Shown here one piece after another: positions 39,201-48,253 of a stretch of 64,000 nucleotides of DNA. The stretch is from the NCBI RefSeq assembly GCF_026627425.1, contig NZ_JAPNLH010000008.1:62001-126000 (forward strand). The letters are read 5' to 3'. The notes beneath the pieces are model-generated. The model did no database searches and was not told the DNA's origin. It saw nothing but the letters and a program-made list of their open reading frames with translations. Numbering within the stretch: the first letter of the stretch is position 1; each line of letters opens with the position of its first letter. A program made the translations under genes and the position numbers. This DNA is from Arthrobacter endolithicus (GTDB lineage Bacteria > Actinomycetota > Actinomycetes > Actinomycetales > Micrococcaceae).

Positions 39201-40181
39201 TCAGCGTGCGTTCGGCAGCGGCTCGAGATCATTGGCGTGGTCCAGTTCCGGATGTCCGGGACCACGGAGCTCATCGACCCGGACCAGGACTACGCCACCG
39301 ACGATCAGCGCGCCGCCCAGCAGTTGGATGGCACGGGGAAGCTCGCCCAGCAGCAGCCAGGCCCAGATCACGGCAAAAAGCACCTCGAACAACGCCAGAA
39401 AAGACGAGACCTTCGTTCCCAATCCACGGACAGCGATGATTCCGGCAACATAGGCGAAGACCGTCGTCACCAGCACCAGGCCCAGAATCGGGATCAGCCA
39501 GTTGACCGCATGGCCGGCAAAAACGGCATCCTTTGCAGAAAATGTCAGCGGCATGACGCCGACGGCGCCCAGCCCGAAGATGAGCACCGCACCCACGGCC
39601 ATACCGCCGCCAGCCATGAGCACCGGTGGAACGTTGTCGTCCGCCCGGGCGGACATGATGAAGAATGTAGCGGAACAGACCGCGGCAGCCAGCCCCCAGA
39701 GAACGCCCTCGGCATCAAGCTTCTGTGAACCCGCAAGATCCAGAACCAGAACCAGGCCGCCCATCGCGCACAGTCCGCCGGTCACCGTCAGGAACCGCGG
39801 CGCGGCCCGGGTCCGCAACCAGACCCAGCCCACCAGTAGCACCGGCGAGAGGTACTCCAACAGCAGGGCGACGCCCACCGAAAGATGCGAGACGGCGTTA
39901 AAATAAAACAGCTGGCACAGGGCAATGGGAACAATGCCATACAGGGCCACCCTTCCCAGTGACCGGCGGACCAGGCTCCAGCGCCTGATTAGGGTCACGA
40001 TCACCGGTATCAACAAGACGACGGCGGCCCCGCCGATGCGGACGGCAACCGCAGCTCCTGGAGACCACCCGCTCTCAAACAACGATTTGGCGAAAGACCC
40101 GGAGAGCGCAAAGGCTGCGGCTGAGATCAGGGCGGCGGGCAGCGCCGCGGAGCCAGAATGCCGGGTTGTGCTTGCAGTCAT
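39201..40181 (-). CDS. EamA/DMT family transporter
   Basis: 326 residues from ATG 40181. Ten hydrophobic segments in two EamA repeats of five; the second repeat reads LALFEVLFAVIWAWLLLGEL and IQLLGGALIVGGVVLVR, typical of drug/metabolite exporters such as RhtA or YdcZ-type carriers. Short polar C-terminus. Divergent from a CGNR zinc-finger regulator, which probably controls it. Confidence 0.9.
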   Translation of the reverse strand: MTASTTRHSGSAALPAALISAAAFALSGSFAKSLFESGWSPGAAVAVRIGGAAVVLLIPVIVTLIRRWSLVRRSLGRVALYGIVPIALCQLFYFNAVSHLSVGVALLLEYLSPVLLVGWVWLRTRAAPRFLTVTGGLCAMGGLVLVLDLAGSQKLDAEGVLWGLAAAVCSATFFIMSARADDNVPPVLMAGGGMAVGAVLIFGLGAVGVMPLTFSAKDAVFAGHAVNWLIPILGLVLVTTVFAYVAGIIAVRGLGTKVSSFLALFEVLFAVIWAWLLLGELPRAIQLLGGALIVGGVVLVRVDELRGPGHPELDHANDLEPLPNAR

Positions 40182-40223
40182 CAGGGGTTTCTCCCAGTTG
40201 AGTACTGAACAGCGCCGAGAAGA

Positions 40224-40240
40224 CAGGTGTTGTCAGGTGT
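40224..40240. promoter_or_regulatory. Direct repeat CAGGTGT in the EamA/CGNR divergent region
   Basis: CAGGTGT at 40224-40230 and 40234-40240, starts exactly 10 bp apart, so both face the same side of the helix. It lies about 50 bases from both gene starts. Candidate binding site of the CGNR protein. Confidence 0.35.
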
Positions 40241-40290
40241 AAAGCAGTGTAGGCTCATGACATTACGGCCCGCCATAGACAGGAGTCAAG

Positions 40291-40881
40291 GTGATCTTTA
40301 GTCATGACACGGAGATCGCCCTGGGGTCCACGGCTGCGCTCATCAACACGGCGCCCGTCCACGTCCCCCGCAGCAACGAGGCAGCCGTTTCCCTCTCCGA
40401 GGGGGCTGCGGATGCATTGATGACAATTCATGATCTGGATGTTTTTGTTGGCCAGCAGCAGTTCTCCGGTTCGCGGACACACAGCGTCGCCGAGCTACGG
40501 TCCGTGCGTCAGCTCAGGGCTCAACTCCGGAAGATCTGGACGGCGCCGGAAGACGAGGCAGTCCGGCTGACCAACCTGCTGCTCGCCAACGCCCGGGCCT
40601 TGCCGCAATTGGTCAAACACGACCAGTGGGATTGGCATCTGCATGCCACAACACCGCAGGCACCCTTGGCCCTGCGGATGGGCACAGAAGCAGCCATGGC
40701 ACTGGTGGATGTCATCCGTGGCAAGGAATTGGACCGGCTACGGTGTTGTGCGGCTAGTGACTGCAACGCCGCAGTCCTGGACCTGTCCAGGAACCGTTCC
40801 CGCCGGTTTTGTGATACCGGCAACTGCGCGAACCGCACGCATGTGGCCGCGTACCGCCGTCGTATGTCCGGCAAAAGTTAG
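40291..40881 (+). CDS. CGNR zinc-finger regulator (ABATE-type N-terminal domain)
   Basis: 196 residues from GTG 40291, with AGGAG upstream. The C-terminal zinc finger has Cys pairs in RCCAASDCNAAVLDLSRNRS and FCDTGNCANRTHVAAYRRR (the CxNR box reads CANR here). The N-terminal 130 residues match the ABATE stress-sensing domain in layout. Members bind DNA and control neighbouring genes. Its position, divergent from the EamA transporter, suggests it regulates that gene. Confidence 0.88.
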   Translation: MIFSHDTEIALGSTAALINTAPVHVPRSNEAAVSLSEGAADALMTIHDLDVFVGQQQFSGSRTHSVAELRSVRQLRAQLRKIWTAPEDEAVRLTNLLLANARALPQLVKHDQWDWHLHATTPQAPLALRMGTEAAMALVDVIRGKELDRLRCCAASDCNAAVLDLSRNRSRRFCDTGNCANRTHVAAYRRRMSGKS

Positions 40882-40887
40882 CCAGAG

Positions 40888-40926
40888 CGGCGGGCAGCCA
40901 GGTCCTTAACCCTGCTCTGCCCGCCG
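40888..40926. terminator. Hairpin between the convergent CGNR and ABC permease genes
   Basis: CGGCGGGCAG (40888-40897) and CTGCCCGCCG (40917-40926) form a perfect 10-bp stem, with CAGG/CCTG adding inner pairing. It can serve both strands. Confidence 0.65.
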
Positions 40927-40947
40927 GTGGGAACCCGATCGAACCGG

Positions 40948-41844
40948 CTATTTATTGGTCCCCGCGGAGACAGAACCCTGTAGCTGCCGTTGGAAGATGA
41001 CGTAGACGATGAGTACCGGAACAACGGTGATGACGACGGCGGCAAACAATGCACCGAAGTTGACCGCGTAGCCGGCCTGCGACGCGAAGGCCGCCATGCC
41101 TTGGGAAAGGACGTAGTGCCCCACATTGGTGTTGAGCGCCACCGGGATCAGGAACTGATTCCACAGTCCGAGGAAGTTGAAAATCAACACCGACGCCAAT
41201 CCGGGCTTCGCCATGGGCAGCATGACCTGGAAGAAAGTCCGCCATTCCCCTGCTCCGTCAATGGCCGCCGCTTCGCCGATCTCATCGGGCAGGGTCTTGA
41301 AGAAGGAAAAGAGGAAAAAAACGGTGAATGGCAGCGCAAACGCCACGTAGACGATAATCAGGCCAGGGAGCGTGTTGAGCAGGCCGATGTTTTTCAGGAT
41401 GAAAAACAGCGGAACGATGGCCAGGAAGATCGGGAACGTCAGGCCCGCGAGCATGAGGTAATAAATGCCGCGGCTTCCCGGGAACTTGAAGCGCGCCAGC
41501 ACGTACGCGCACATCGCTCCCAGCACCATCACAATGACCAGCGCGAAGCCAACCACGATGATGGTGTTCACAAAGTAGCTGCCGATCCCTGCTGTGGTCC
41601 AGGCCGAAACATAATTATCAAAATTCCAGTGCTCGGGCAGCGAAAACGGCGAAGCGAAGATTTCCCTTGTCGTCTTGAAGGACGTCATCAGGGTCCACAG
41701 CAGCGGCAGAATCACGATCAGGGACCAGATCAGGAGCATGGTGTGTGAAACGGCCGCGACGGTCTTGTCGCCCTTGGTCTCCTTCGCCTTCCTCGGCGGC
41801 GCTGCAGAACTCCCAGTGTGGACGGTCTCCTTGGTTGAGATCAT
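40948..41844 (-). CDS. ngcG: Sugar ABC transporter permease (MalG/NgcG type)
   Basis: 298 residues from ATG 41844. Six membrane segments, with the EAA loop of MalG-type permeases (DEIGEAAAIDGAGEWRTFFQ). A basic N-terminal tail with KTKGDKTVAA-like charges precedes the first helix. Its start overlaps the end of the partner permease gene by four bases. Last gene of the ngcEFG import operon for GlcNAc or chitobiose. Confidence 0.9.
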   Translation of the reverse strand: MISTKETVHTGSSAAPPRKAKETKGDKTVAAVSHTMLLIWSLIVILPLLWTLMTSFKTTREIFASPFSLPEHWNFDNYVSAWTTAGIGSYFVNTIIVVGFALVIVMVLGAMCAYVLARFKFPGSRGIYYLMLAGLTFPIFLAIVPLFFILKNIGLLNTLPGLIIVYVAFALPFTVFFLFSFFKTLPDEIGEAAAIDGAGEWRTFFQVMLPMAKPGLASVLIFNFLGLWNQFLIPVALNTNVGHYVLSQGMAAFASQAGYAVNFGALFAAVVITVVPVLIVYVIFQRQLQGSVSAGTNK

Positions 41845-42833
41845 CGTCTTTCATCCTTTCCGCCGGTCAACCGGTTGACCAGGAACACCAGCCCGGAGAA
41901 CGCCAAGGTCACGGCCGCCAGGACCACGCCCATTGCGCTGGAGTAGCCGAATTGGTTTTTGGTGAAGGCTGTGGAGAACAGCTGCTGGGACATCACCAGC
42001 GTGGAGTTGTTGGGGCCCCCGCCGGAGTTCATGACCTGCATGTAGACAAAGGCGTCCAGAGCCAGGATCCCCATGTAGACGTAAGCCGTCTGGATGTTGT
42101 CACGAATCAGCGGAATCGTAATGCTGACCATGGTGCGCACGCGGCCGGCGCCATCAATCCTCGCCGCCTCGAACAGCTCTGCGGGGATACCCTTGATGGC
42201 GGCTACAAAAAGCACCATATAAAAACCGATAAAGCCCCATACGATTACAAACATGGTCGCGATCATGGCGGTGCGTTCATCGCCCAGCCACGGGAAGGAC
42301 TTGAATCCGTCAAACCCCATCCCGGTCAGGATTCCATTGACCAAACCGTTGCTCGGGTCGTAGATCTGCGTCCACATGATGCCGATGATGATGGCCGGGA
42401 TCACGTAGGGGAAAAATGAGACGACGCGGTAGAAGCTGGAGTTCTTCAGACCCTTGATCTGTCCTCGGCTGCTGCCGCCGACCGTCACCAGCGTGGCCAG
42501 GATCAGACTGAGGATGATGGTCACTATGGGCAACACAATCACCAAAATGATGTTGTTGCCCAGCGCCTTCATAAACGTGGCGTTGTGAAAAAGCTTCACG
42601 TAATTTTCCACGCCGATAAAGTTCATGTTCGCACTGAATCCGGACCAGTCGGTCATGGAGTAGTACGCGGCCTGAACGAAGGGCGAGATGACGAAAATAG
42701 CGTAAACGGCCAGCGGCAGACCAAGAAAAACCACCATAAAGCTGACCTTGTCAAAGGTCAGCTTTTTCCGGCGGGACCGGAGAGCGGCAGTTTTGCCGCT
42801 CTCCGGACGCACCTGGGAACTGAGATCAATCAC
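41841..42833 (-). CDS. ngcF: Sugar ABC transporter permease (MalF/NgcF type)
   Basis: 330 residues from ATG 42833. Six membrane helices with the MalF EAA loop (ELFEAARIDGAGRVRTMVSI). Lies one base after the binding-protein stop, so translation is coupled. Forms the membrane channel with NgcG. The ATPase is not encoded here; in related actinobacteria a shared MsiK-type ATPase serves such importers. Confidence 0.9.
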   Translation of the reverse strand: MIDLSSQVRPESGKTAALRSRRKKLTFDKVSFMVVFLGLPLAVYAIFVISPFVQAAYYSMTDWSGFSANMNFIGVENYVKLFHNATFMKALGNNIILVIVLPIVTIILSLILATLVTVGGSSRGQIKGLKNSSFYRVVSFFPYVIPAIIIGIMWTQIYDPSNGLVNGILTGMGFDGFKSFPWLGDERTAMIATMFVIVWGFIGFYMVLFVAAIKGIPAELFEAARIDGAGRVRTMVSITIPLIRDNIQTAYVYMGILALDAFVYMQVMNSGGGPNNSTLVMSQQLFSTAFTKNQFGYSSAMGVVLAAVTLAFSGLVFLVNRLTGGKDERR

Positions 42834-42834
42834 G

Positions 42835-44250
42835 TCACTTCACTTCAATCTTCGTCACTGAACTGTCGTTGCGCACGTCGTCGGTGATCTTCTGCAGGCC
42901 GGAAGTAAGCGCCGCCGCGTCAGATTTGCCGTCCAGGAAGGTGTTCCACAGCACCAGCTGGTCCTTGTTCATTCCATACAGGTCAACGAAACCCCAGGTG
43001 AAGATGTTCGACCCCGCGGCGTCGAGCAGCTTGGTCTGGGAGACCAAGGCCGTGGATCCGAACCCGTCGGCCGGGACAGTGCCCTTGACGATGCTCGGAG
43101 CCAGCTTCGTCTTGGCGAAGTTGGTGGCCGCATCCTTGGACAGCATGGTGCGCAGCAGTTCCTTGCCGCCAGCAACGTTCTTGCCCTTGGACGGAACGAT
43201 GTAGGGCTCGCCCGCAGCGCTGTGCATGGCCTCGTACGGCATTTTTGACGCCGAAGTGACCGTGAATTCCGGCGCACCCGTCATCTTGAAGCCGGGCTTG
43301 GTCTGGTCCTTCATCTCGTTTTCAATCCAGGATCCGGAAGGGTAAAGCAGTGCCGCCTCGTCATTGCTCCACTGTGCCTGCGCCGCGGTGAACTTGGTGC
43401 CCGAGCCGCCGGGCTTGAAGTAACCTGCCTTGACTGCCTTTTCCATGGCGCTGAAAACGCTTTGGATGGCCGGATGGGACCAGCACTTATCCTTGAGGTT
43501 GTCCACGGCCAGGCGGACCTCGTCGCCGCCTTCCTTGATGGCGGACCCCAGGGCCAGGGTCTGGTAATAGGTGGCCGCTTCCTTGCCCCAGACAAAGAGG
43601 TACTTGTCCTTGGCCTTGGCCTTGGCGCCTAGGGCAAGCGCCTCGTCCCAGGTCTTCGGGACCGTCCAGCCGTTGTCCTGGAACAGCGAGGCCGAATACC
43701 ATAGGGCGTATATTGTCAGCGCGTAGTTCACCGCAGCCAGCTTGCCGCCGAAGGTTCCCGGCGCCTCTACCCCCGCATACAGGGTGTCCTTGATGACCGT
43801 ACCCTCGAGGTTCTTGGCGTCAAGAACAGACGTCAGATCCTCCAGTTGGTCCAGGATCGCACTGAACCCCATGGCGCCTTCGCCCGAGTTGTCAATCAGG
43901 TCCGGCGGGTTACCTCCGACGAAACGCGACTGCAGTTCCTGCGCGATGGCCGTTGAGGGCGCGATTTTGGCGGTCGTCCCCGCATGGTTCTTCTCGAGCA
44001 GCTTTCCGGCAAACTCGACGTAGTCGATGCCGTAGCCGCCCTTGAAGATAACGGCGTCAATGGTGGAGTTGTCCGCCATACCAAACGGGTTGGTATCAGA
44101 CACCGGGCCCGCGGCGGTGGAGGCGGCGGGCGCGCCGCCTCCACCGCCGGCGCAGGAGGCGAGCGAGCCGGCGACTGGAACCAGGACCGCTGCGGCCAGG
44201 ACGCCACGTAGGAATCCGCGCCGTTGCAGAGTTTTCTTCTGGATATTCAT
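42835..44250 (-). CDS. ngcE: GlcNAc/diacetylchitobiose-binding lipoprotein (NgcE-like)
   Basis: 471 residues from ATG 44250, preceded by GGAAGG; the longer frame to 44418 is unlikely. The signal region has a twin-arginine motif (QRRGFLRG) and a lipobox LASC (Cys33), so it is exported folded and lipid-anchored. The mature chain carries IFKGGYGIDYVEFAG and QSRFVGGNPPDLIDNSGEG, features I recall from NgcE of Streptomyces. It binds N-acetylglucosamine or chitobiose outside the cell. Neighbouring GlcNAc kinase supports the substrate. Confidence 0.87.
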   Translation of the reverse strand: MNIQKKTLQRRGFLRGVLAAAVLVPVAGSLASCAGGGGGAPAASTAAGPVSDTNPFGMADNSTIDAVIFKGGYGIDYVEFAGKLLEKNHAGTTAKIAPSTAIAQELQSRFVGGNPPDLIDNSGEGAMGFSAILDQLEDLTSVLDAKNLEGTVIKDTLYAGVEAPGTFGGKLAAVNYALTIYALWYSASLFQDNGWTVPKTWDEALALGAKAKAKDKYLFVWGKEAATYYQTLALGSAIKEGGDEVRLAVDNLKDKCWSHPAIQSVFSAMEKAVKAGYFKPGGSGTKFTAAQAQWSNDEAALLYPSGSWIENEMKDQTKPGFKMTGAPEFTVTSASKMPYEAMHSAAGEPYIVPSKGKNVAGGKELLRTMLSKDAATNFAKTKLAPSIVKGTVPADGFGSTALVSQTKLLDAAGSNIFTWGFVDLYGMNKDQLVLWNTFLDGKSDAAALTSGLQKITDDVRNDSSVTKIEVK

Positions 44251-44344
44251 CGTTTTAATGCCTTCCATTATTAGTACGGGACGAGTTGATGCGGTTGCAG
44301 CTTTGTTCGTCCGCAGCCGCGGACGGCTCCGGTGGGTTGACGAC

Positions 44345-45100
44345 TTAGGCGTCACGTCTGAATCGGTCTTTGTAGAGGTCCTCGAGGCTCTTGTTGTGTT
44401 CATCTCCGCCCGGGACATTCGCTGAAATATAAATGGGGGGTGTTTTCCCCGAAGATGCGAGACGACGCGCGGTTCCGATGGTCAGCAGCTGCGCAATGAA
44501 GGCTGCAGTGATTGACGAAACGGCGCCCACACCCCCGGCCCCGAAAAGTTCGAGTGTGGTATCGCCGTAGGGAGCCTTGTTATCGATAACGACATCGGCA
44601 ACATCGCTCAGCCGGAAACCACTTGGATGTCGAGGTTCGACGGCATTCGTGTGCTGAATACTCGTCACCGCTATCAACTTATGCCCGCGGCTTTTGGCCA
44701 GCAGCGCCAGCCCCACCACCGACCCATTCACCCCGGAATTCGAGGCAATTATGAACACGTCCGCTTCGCCGACCGGGGAAATATCATAGAGCTCTTCGAC
44801 GACGGCAGGATCGCGTTCCAGCGAGGAGCCGGCTAAAGCGCCGACCGCACGGGTCCCGCGGAGCACTACATCGCGCAGCGCAATCTTGTTCGTTGGAATC
44901 AGGCCTCCGGCCCGGCCCGCGAACTCCATCGCGAAGGCCTCCGAATGTCCGGTCCCGAAGGTCTGCACCACCCCGCCGGCGTCCAGTGCGGTAACTATCA
45001 AATCCACTGCACCGTCCAAGGACCCCGTCCGGGCCTCCGCAGCCAGCGCCTCCAATCTGCTCGTCACTTCGTACAGATAGCTGTCCACGGCTTCAGACAT
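44345..45100 (-). CDS. SIS-domain phosphosugar-binding protein
   Basis: 251 residues from ATG 45100. It is an SIS-domain protein with FGTGHSEAFAMEFAGRAG, then IIASNSGVNGSVVGLALLAK and SIQHTNAVEPRHPSG, like the COG4821-type sugar isomerase or phosphosugar-binding group. It overlaps the RpiR gene end by 8 bases. Probably acts on GlcNAc-6-phosphate or a related amino-sugar phosphate, but the reaction is not known. Confidence 0.82.
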   Translation of the reverse strand: MSEAVDSYLYEVTSRLEALAAEARTGSLDGAVDLIVTALDAGGVVQTFGTGHSEAFAMEFAGRAGGLIPTNKIALRDVVLRGTRAVGALAGSSLERDPAVVEELYDISPVGEADVFIIASNSGVNGSVVGLALLAKSRGHKLIAVTSIQHTNAVEPRHPSGFRLSDVADVVIDNKAPYGDTTLELFGAGGVGAVSSITAAFIAQLLTIGTARRLASSGKTPPIYISANVPGGDEHNKSLEDLYKDRFRRDA

Positions 45101-46070
45101 GGGTCCGTCCCTGTCCTTGCGAGGTGCCGGCATACAGGTGATCGTTCCTGTCCGTCTTGGGCCCGGCCCGGTTGGACCGCCGGTGCGGGGAGACCGCCAG
45201 TGCGGAGGACGCCAGCTTGGTGGTGGTCCTCGTGAAGTTCAGCTGAGCTACCAGCAGGTACAGCAGGTCAAGGACCAACAATTGGACGTGCTTGGCGGAG
45301 AGATCATCCGGCTGGAGAAACTGCTCGTGCACGACGGTAATAATCTGCAGATCCGCAGCCTCTGCAAGCGGAGAACCTGGATTATTGCTCAACGCTACGG
45401 TCAGCGCACCCGCCTGCCGGGCCTGCTGCAGCATCGAGATGGTCTCCTCGGTGCGCCCTGTATTCGAAATACCAATGGCAAGGCAGGTGCTGTCCTGAAT
45501 TGCCGCACTTGTCAGCCCGGCGTGCACCTCCGACCAGTGATGGGCGTTGATGCCGATCCGATACAGCCTGGACTGCATTTCCTTGGCCATCACGGCGCTG
45601 CCGCCAATGCCGTAGATATCCACATGCGTGCTCAGCACTATGCGGCGTGCAATCTGGTTCATCAGCGCCATATCCATCACTGTTGCCGTTTCACGCAGCG
45701 AGCGGGTGTGGGCATTAACCAAGGTGCTCAGCACGTCCTCCGGGGCATCGTCCGGGCCGAACGCCCGGCCGATGTCCACCTTCCACGATTCTCTGGCGTC
45801 GCTGCGGCCCGCGTCCCCGGCAATAGCGACCCGAAAGGGCACGTAACCCCTGTAGCCCAAGAGCCGGCAAAAACGTGTCACCGTGGCCGCGGACGTTCCC
45901 GTGTGCTCCGCCAGCTCCATGATGGAAAGCTGGATGGGCGCCTGCGGATGCTCCAACAGATATGCGGCGATTTTCCCCATGGCTGCCGACATCTCGGGTA
46001 GTTTGGCCTGAATGCGGTTCACGATCCCCACAGCAGTGCCAGCCGTGGGCTGGGGAGTGAACGTTGACAT
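45093..46070 (-). CDS. MurR/RpiR family transcriptional regulator
   Basis: 325 residues from ATG 46070; an upstream in-frame start at 46136 coincides with the promoter and is rejected. N-terminal RpiR HTH (SIMELAEHTGTSAATVTRFC, LLGYRGYVPFRVAIA) and C-terminal SIS domain (IYGIGGSAVMAKEMQ, GISNTGRTEETISM). It would sense an amino-sugar phosphate. A promoter (46108-46136) and dyad (46123-46140) lie just upstream, so it probably controls itself, the ngc operon and the divergent kinase. Confidence 0.9.
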   Translation of the reverse strand: MSTFTPQPTAGTAVGIVNRIQAKLPEMSAAMGKIAAYLLEHPQAPIQLSIMELAEHTGTSAATVTRFCRLLGYRGYVPFRVAIAGDAGRSDARESWKVDIGRAFGPDDAPEDVLSTLVNAHTRSLRETATVMDMALMNQIARRIVLSTHVDIYGIGGSAVMAKEMQSRLYRIGINAHHWSEVHAGLTSAAIQDSTCLAIGISNTGRTEETISMLQQARQAGALTVALSNNPGSPLAEAADLQIITVVHEQFLQPDDLSAKHVQLLVLDLLYLLVAQLNFTRTTTKLASSALAVSPHRRSNRAGPKTDRNDHLYAGTSQGQGRTHV

Positions 46071-46107
46071 AGTGAAAATCCGTTTCTTGATTGGAGCCGT
46101 TCCTTGA

Positions 46108-46136
46108 AAACTATTCTCAGGATGACTGTGTGTCAA
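46108..46136 (-). promoter_or_regulatory. Sigma-70-type promoter of the rpiR-ngc operon
   Basis: On the minus strand TTGACA (46136-46131), a 17-base spacer and TAGTTT (46113-46108). The -35 box is perfect and spacing ideal. The start codon at 46070 lies about 38 bases from the -10 box. Confidence 0.6.
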
Positions 46137-46140
46137 GTCA
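46123..46140. promoter_or_regulatory. Dyad over the -35 box: candidate RpiR operator
   Basis: TGACT (46123-46127) and AGTCA (46136-46140) are mirror arms around GTGTGTCA. It covers the -35 box of the rpiR promoter and lies 26 bases from the divergent kinase start, so one bound repressor could block both directions. Confidence 0.35.
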
Positions 46141-46165
46141 CAATCGCGACACGAAAAAGGTAGCG

Positions 46166-47152
46166 ATGCAGCAGATTGTCGCTTTTGATGCCGGCGGCAC
46201 CTCCACCCGGGCCGTCATCCTGGACCGCACCGGTGCCTGTTTCGGCTATGGGAAAGCGGGCGGCGGAAACCCCGTCTCCAGTGGAATTCCAGCGGTGCGG
46301 GCGTCACTGAGGACCGCGCTCCAACGCGCGGCTCAACCGCTAGGTCCGGGCGCAGCGGGCTACTCGTCCGCGGTCATCGCGATGGCCGGCGCGTCCGTGC
46401 GGACGTCCGCGGAAATGTTCCGTGACGGCCTCAAAGAGCTGGGTCTGCAGGGTGCCCTAGTGATGGAATCTGATCTTTTAGCCACGTTTTTTTCCGGCAC
46501 CTATCACACCCGGGGTTATGCTCTGGTAGCCGGAACAGGGGCAATAGCGGCCCGGATCAGTGCCGGACGGCTCGATGCCGTAGCAGACGGCATGGGGTGG
46601 CTGCTCGGCGACTCCGGGTCAGGCTTCTGGATCGGCCATCAAGTTGTCCGCGCCGTCTCGGCCGCCCTGGATGGCCGCGGGCCGCAGACGTCGCTCTGTG
46701 CCGCATTGTTGGCGGTGCTCGGCATTGACCCAGGAATACCTGCGTTTTTTCAGGGCCGTACTGCCGCCGCACAACAGCTGGTCGATGCCATCTACGCCCT
46801 TGTCCCCGTCGAGCTTTCACGGTTCGCACCGCTTGCTTTTGATGCCGTGGCTGATTGCGCTGACGCCGTCGCGCAGGACATTCTCGCCCGCGCAGCCGGC
46901 GCCCTCTCCGCCACCCTGGGCGCTGTTGCAGCACCTGCCGTAAAGGGGCCCCTCATCTTTGGCGGAAGCATCCTGGGCCGGCATTCGACTCTCGGTACTA
47001 GCGTGGAAGCTGCTGCTGGCGGCAACGCAATCAGGGTCCTCGACGGCGTCGCAGGCGCTGCCGTCTTGGCCTTAAGACATGCCGGCTCCATCGTCGACGC
47101 TGCCATGTTTGTCCGCATCCACGAAACGCTCGCCGGCCTACGGAACCCTTGA
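46166..47152 (+). CDS. N-acetylglucosamine kinase-like ATPase (BadF/BadG family)
   Basis: 328 residues from ATG 46166, preceded by AAAGG; the frame extends to 46091 through the divergent promoter and is not used. The ASKHA phosphate motifs are seen as FDAGGTSTRAVILD and VAGTGAIAARI, with LLGDSGSGFWIG, as in GlcNAc kinases. It would phosphorylate imported GlcNAc to GlcNAc-6-phosphate. It is divergent from the regulator and import operon, completing the module except for deacetylase and deaminase, which are not in the window. Confidence 0.87.
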   Translation: MQQIVAFDAGGTSTRAVILDRTGACFGYGKAGGGNPVSSGIPAVRASLRTALQRAAQPLGPGAAGYSSAVIAMAGASVRTSAEMFRDGLKELGLQGALVMESDLLATFFSGTYHTRGYALVAGTGAIAARISAGRLDAVADGMGWLLGDSGSGFWIGHQVVRAVSAALDGRGPQTSLCAALLAVLGIDPGIPAFFQGRTAAAQQLVDAIYALVPVELSRFAPLAFDAVADCADAVAQDILARAAGALSATLGAVAAPAVKGPLIFGGSILGRHSTLGTSVEAAAGGNAIRVLDGVAGAAVLALRHAGSIVDAAMFVRIHETLAGLRNP

Positions 47153-47171
47153 GCAGGCTGACAAGCGATGT

Positions 47172-47525
47172 CTACGGTGTCCGGGGACCGCCGTCGTTCC
47201 CGCGCTTGTCGTCGCGAAGCTTCTGGTTGTGTTGATTCTGCGCCAAACGCTCGGCGGACGTACGGTTCACGCCGGAGCCCTTTCCCAGGTGCTCGGCGTT
47301 CTCCTTGAAACTCATGGACAACATTGCAGCGACAACAAGACAAACGATGAAGGCCACGCCAAACGCAATGGCCCCCAAATCCCAGCGCGGCGTATGGGCC
47401 GTCCCGCCGCTGGAGACGATGAGCGTGACGACGCCCGCGATCAGTCCCAGGAGCGCGGAGAAGCCCAGCGGTGCCTTCACCGAGATCCGCGGTTCCCCCG
47501 GTATTCCTGGTGTTTTCTCCGCCAC
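47172..47525 (-). CDS. Small two-helix membrane protein, unknown function
   Basis: 117 residues from GTG 47525, with AGGAGG at ideal distance; the frame extends to 47597 without support. Two hydrophobic helices (about 20-42 and 52-74) and a polar, charged C-terminal tail (GKGSGVNRTSAERLAQNQHN). I do not recognise a named family; similar small proteins with such a tail are common in Micrococcaceae. It ends 20 bases from the convergent kinase end. Confidence 0.7.
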   Translation of the reverse strand: MAEKTPGIPGEPRISVKAPLGFSALLGLIAGVVTLIVSSGGTAHTPRWDLGAIAFGVAFIVCLVVAAMLSMSFKENAEHLGKGSGVNRTSAERLAQNQHNQKLRDDKRGNDGGPRTP

Positions 47526-47653
47526 GTCAAGTCCTCCTGTTATACCGGCACCGCCGGAATGGTAGCTATTTGAGCGCATGAGGTGCTGGACAGGCAATGC
47601 GACTCACCTGATTCCACGCTCGAAGTTCTACGCAGAGTAGAACACCTACATCT

Positions 47654-48253
47654 CTAGTTTACGGCCTGCGCCGGCTTCGCTGCGTCGAAGCGGATAGTCA
47701 GCGCCGCCAGTAGGAGCAGGGCCCCGGTGATGATGGCCCCGCCCCCCAGGACGCCGAGAAGTGCATGCGGCCCCAGCGCAGTGAAGAACGGCAGGACGAC
47801 TGCCGTACCGACGCCGACGACGCCGGTGGTCAGCCAGTCCCGCGCCAGCAGGTGCCGACGGCGGTTCCTCATCCCCAGGTACGCCTCACCGAGTCCAAGC
47901 AGGAACAGCGCCATTGAAGCGGTGAAAACCATGAATTCCACGCTGGCATTGACGAGGAAGCTGAGCCCGAAGGCAGCCAGTAATCCAGCGGGGAGCGCCA
48001 GCGCAATTAAGGTCTTATTTGTTTTGGGGAACCGCAGCTGGCGCAGCAGCATCACCTGCGCCGCGGCAGTTGCAAGGAAATACAGCCCCACGGCCACGCC
48101 GGTTTCTGCCACGCTTGGTTTCGCCCAGAAAACTGTGACCGCGCCGAAAACCAGGCACACCAGGGCGCGCACCAGCACCGGCTTCCACAGAGACAATGGC
48201 TGCGCCGGCGCGCCAGCGCCGGGCCGGACAATGGGTGCGGAATGTTCAGTCAC
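47654..48253 (-). CDS. DUF308/HdeD-like membrane protein
   Basis: 199 residues from GTG 48253. About six short hydrophobic helices; the repeat LVRALVCLVFGAVTVFWAKPS is typical of DUF308/HdeD proteins. HdeD in E. coli is linked to acid resistance; a role here is unknown. It is read in the same direction as the small protein at 47172. Confidence 0.72.
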   Translation of the reverse strand: MTEHSAPIVRPGAGAPAQPLSLWKPVLVRALVCLVFGAVTVFWAKPSVAETGVAVGLYFLATAAAQVMLLRQLRFPKTNKTLIALALPAGLLAAFGLSFLVNASVEFMVFTASMALFLLGLGEAYLGMRNRRRHLLARDWLTTGVVGVGTAVVLPFFTALGPHALLGVLGGGAIITGALLLLAALTIRFDAAKPAQAVN

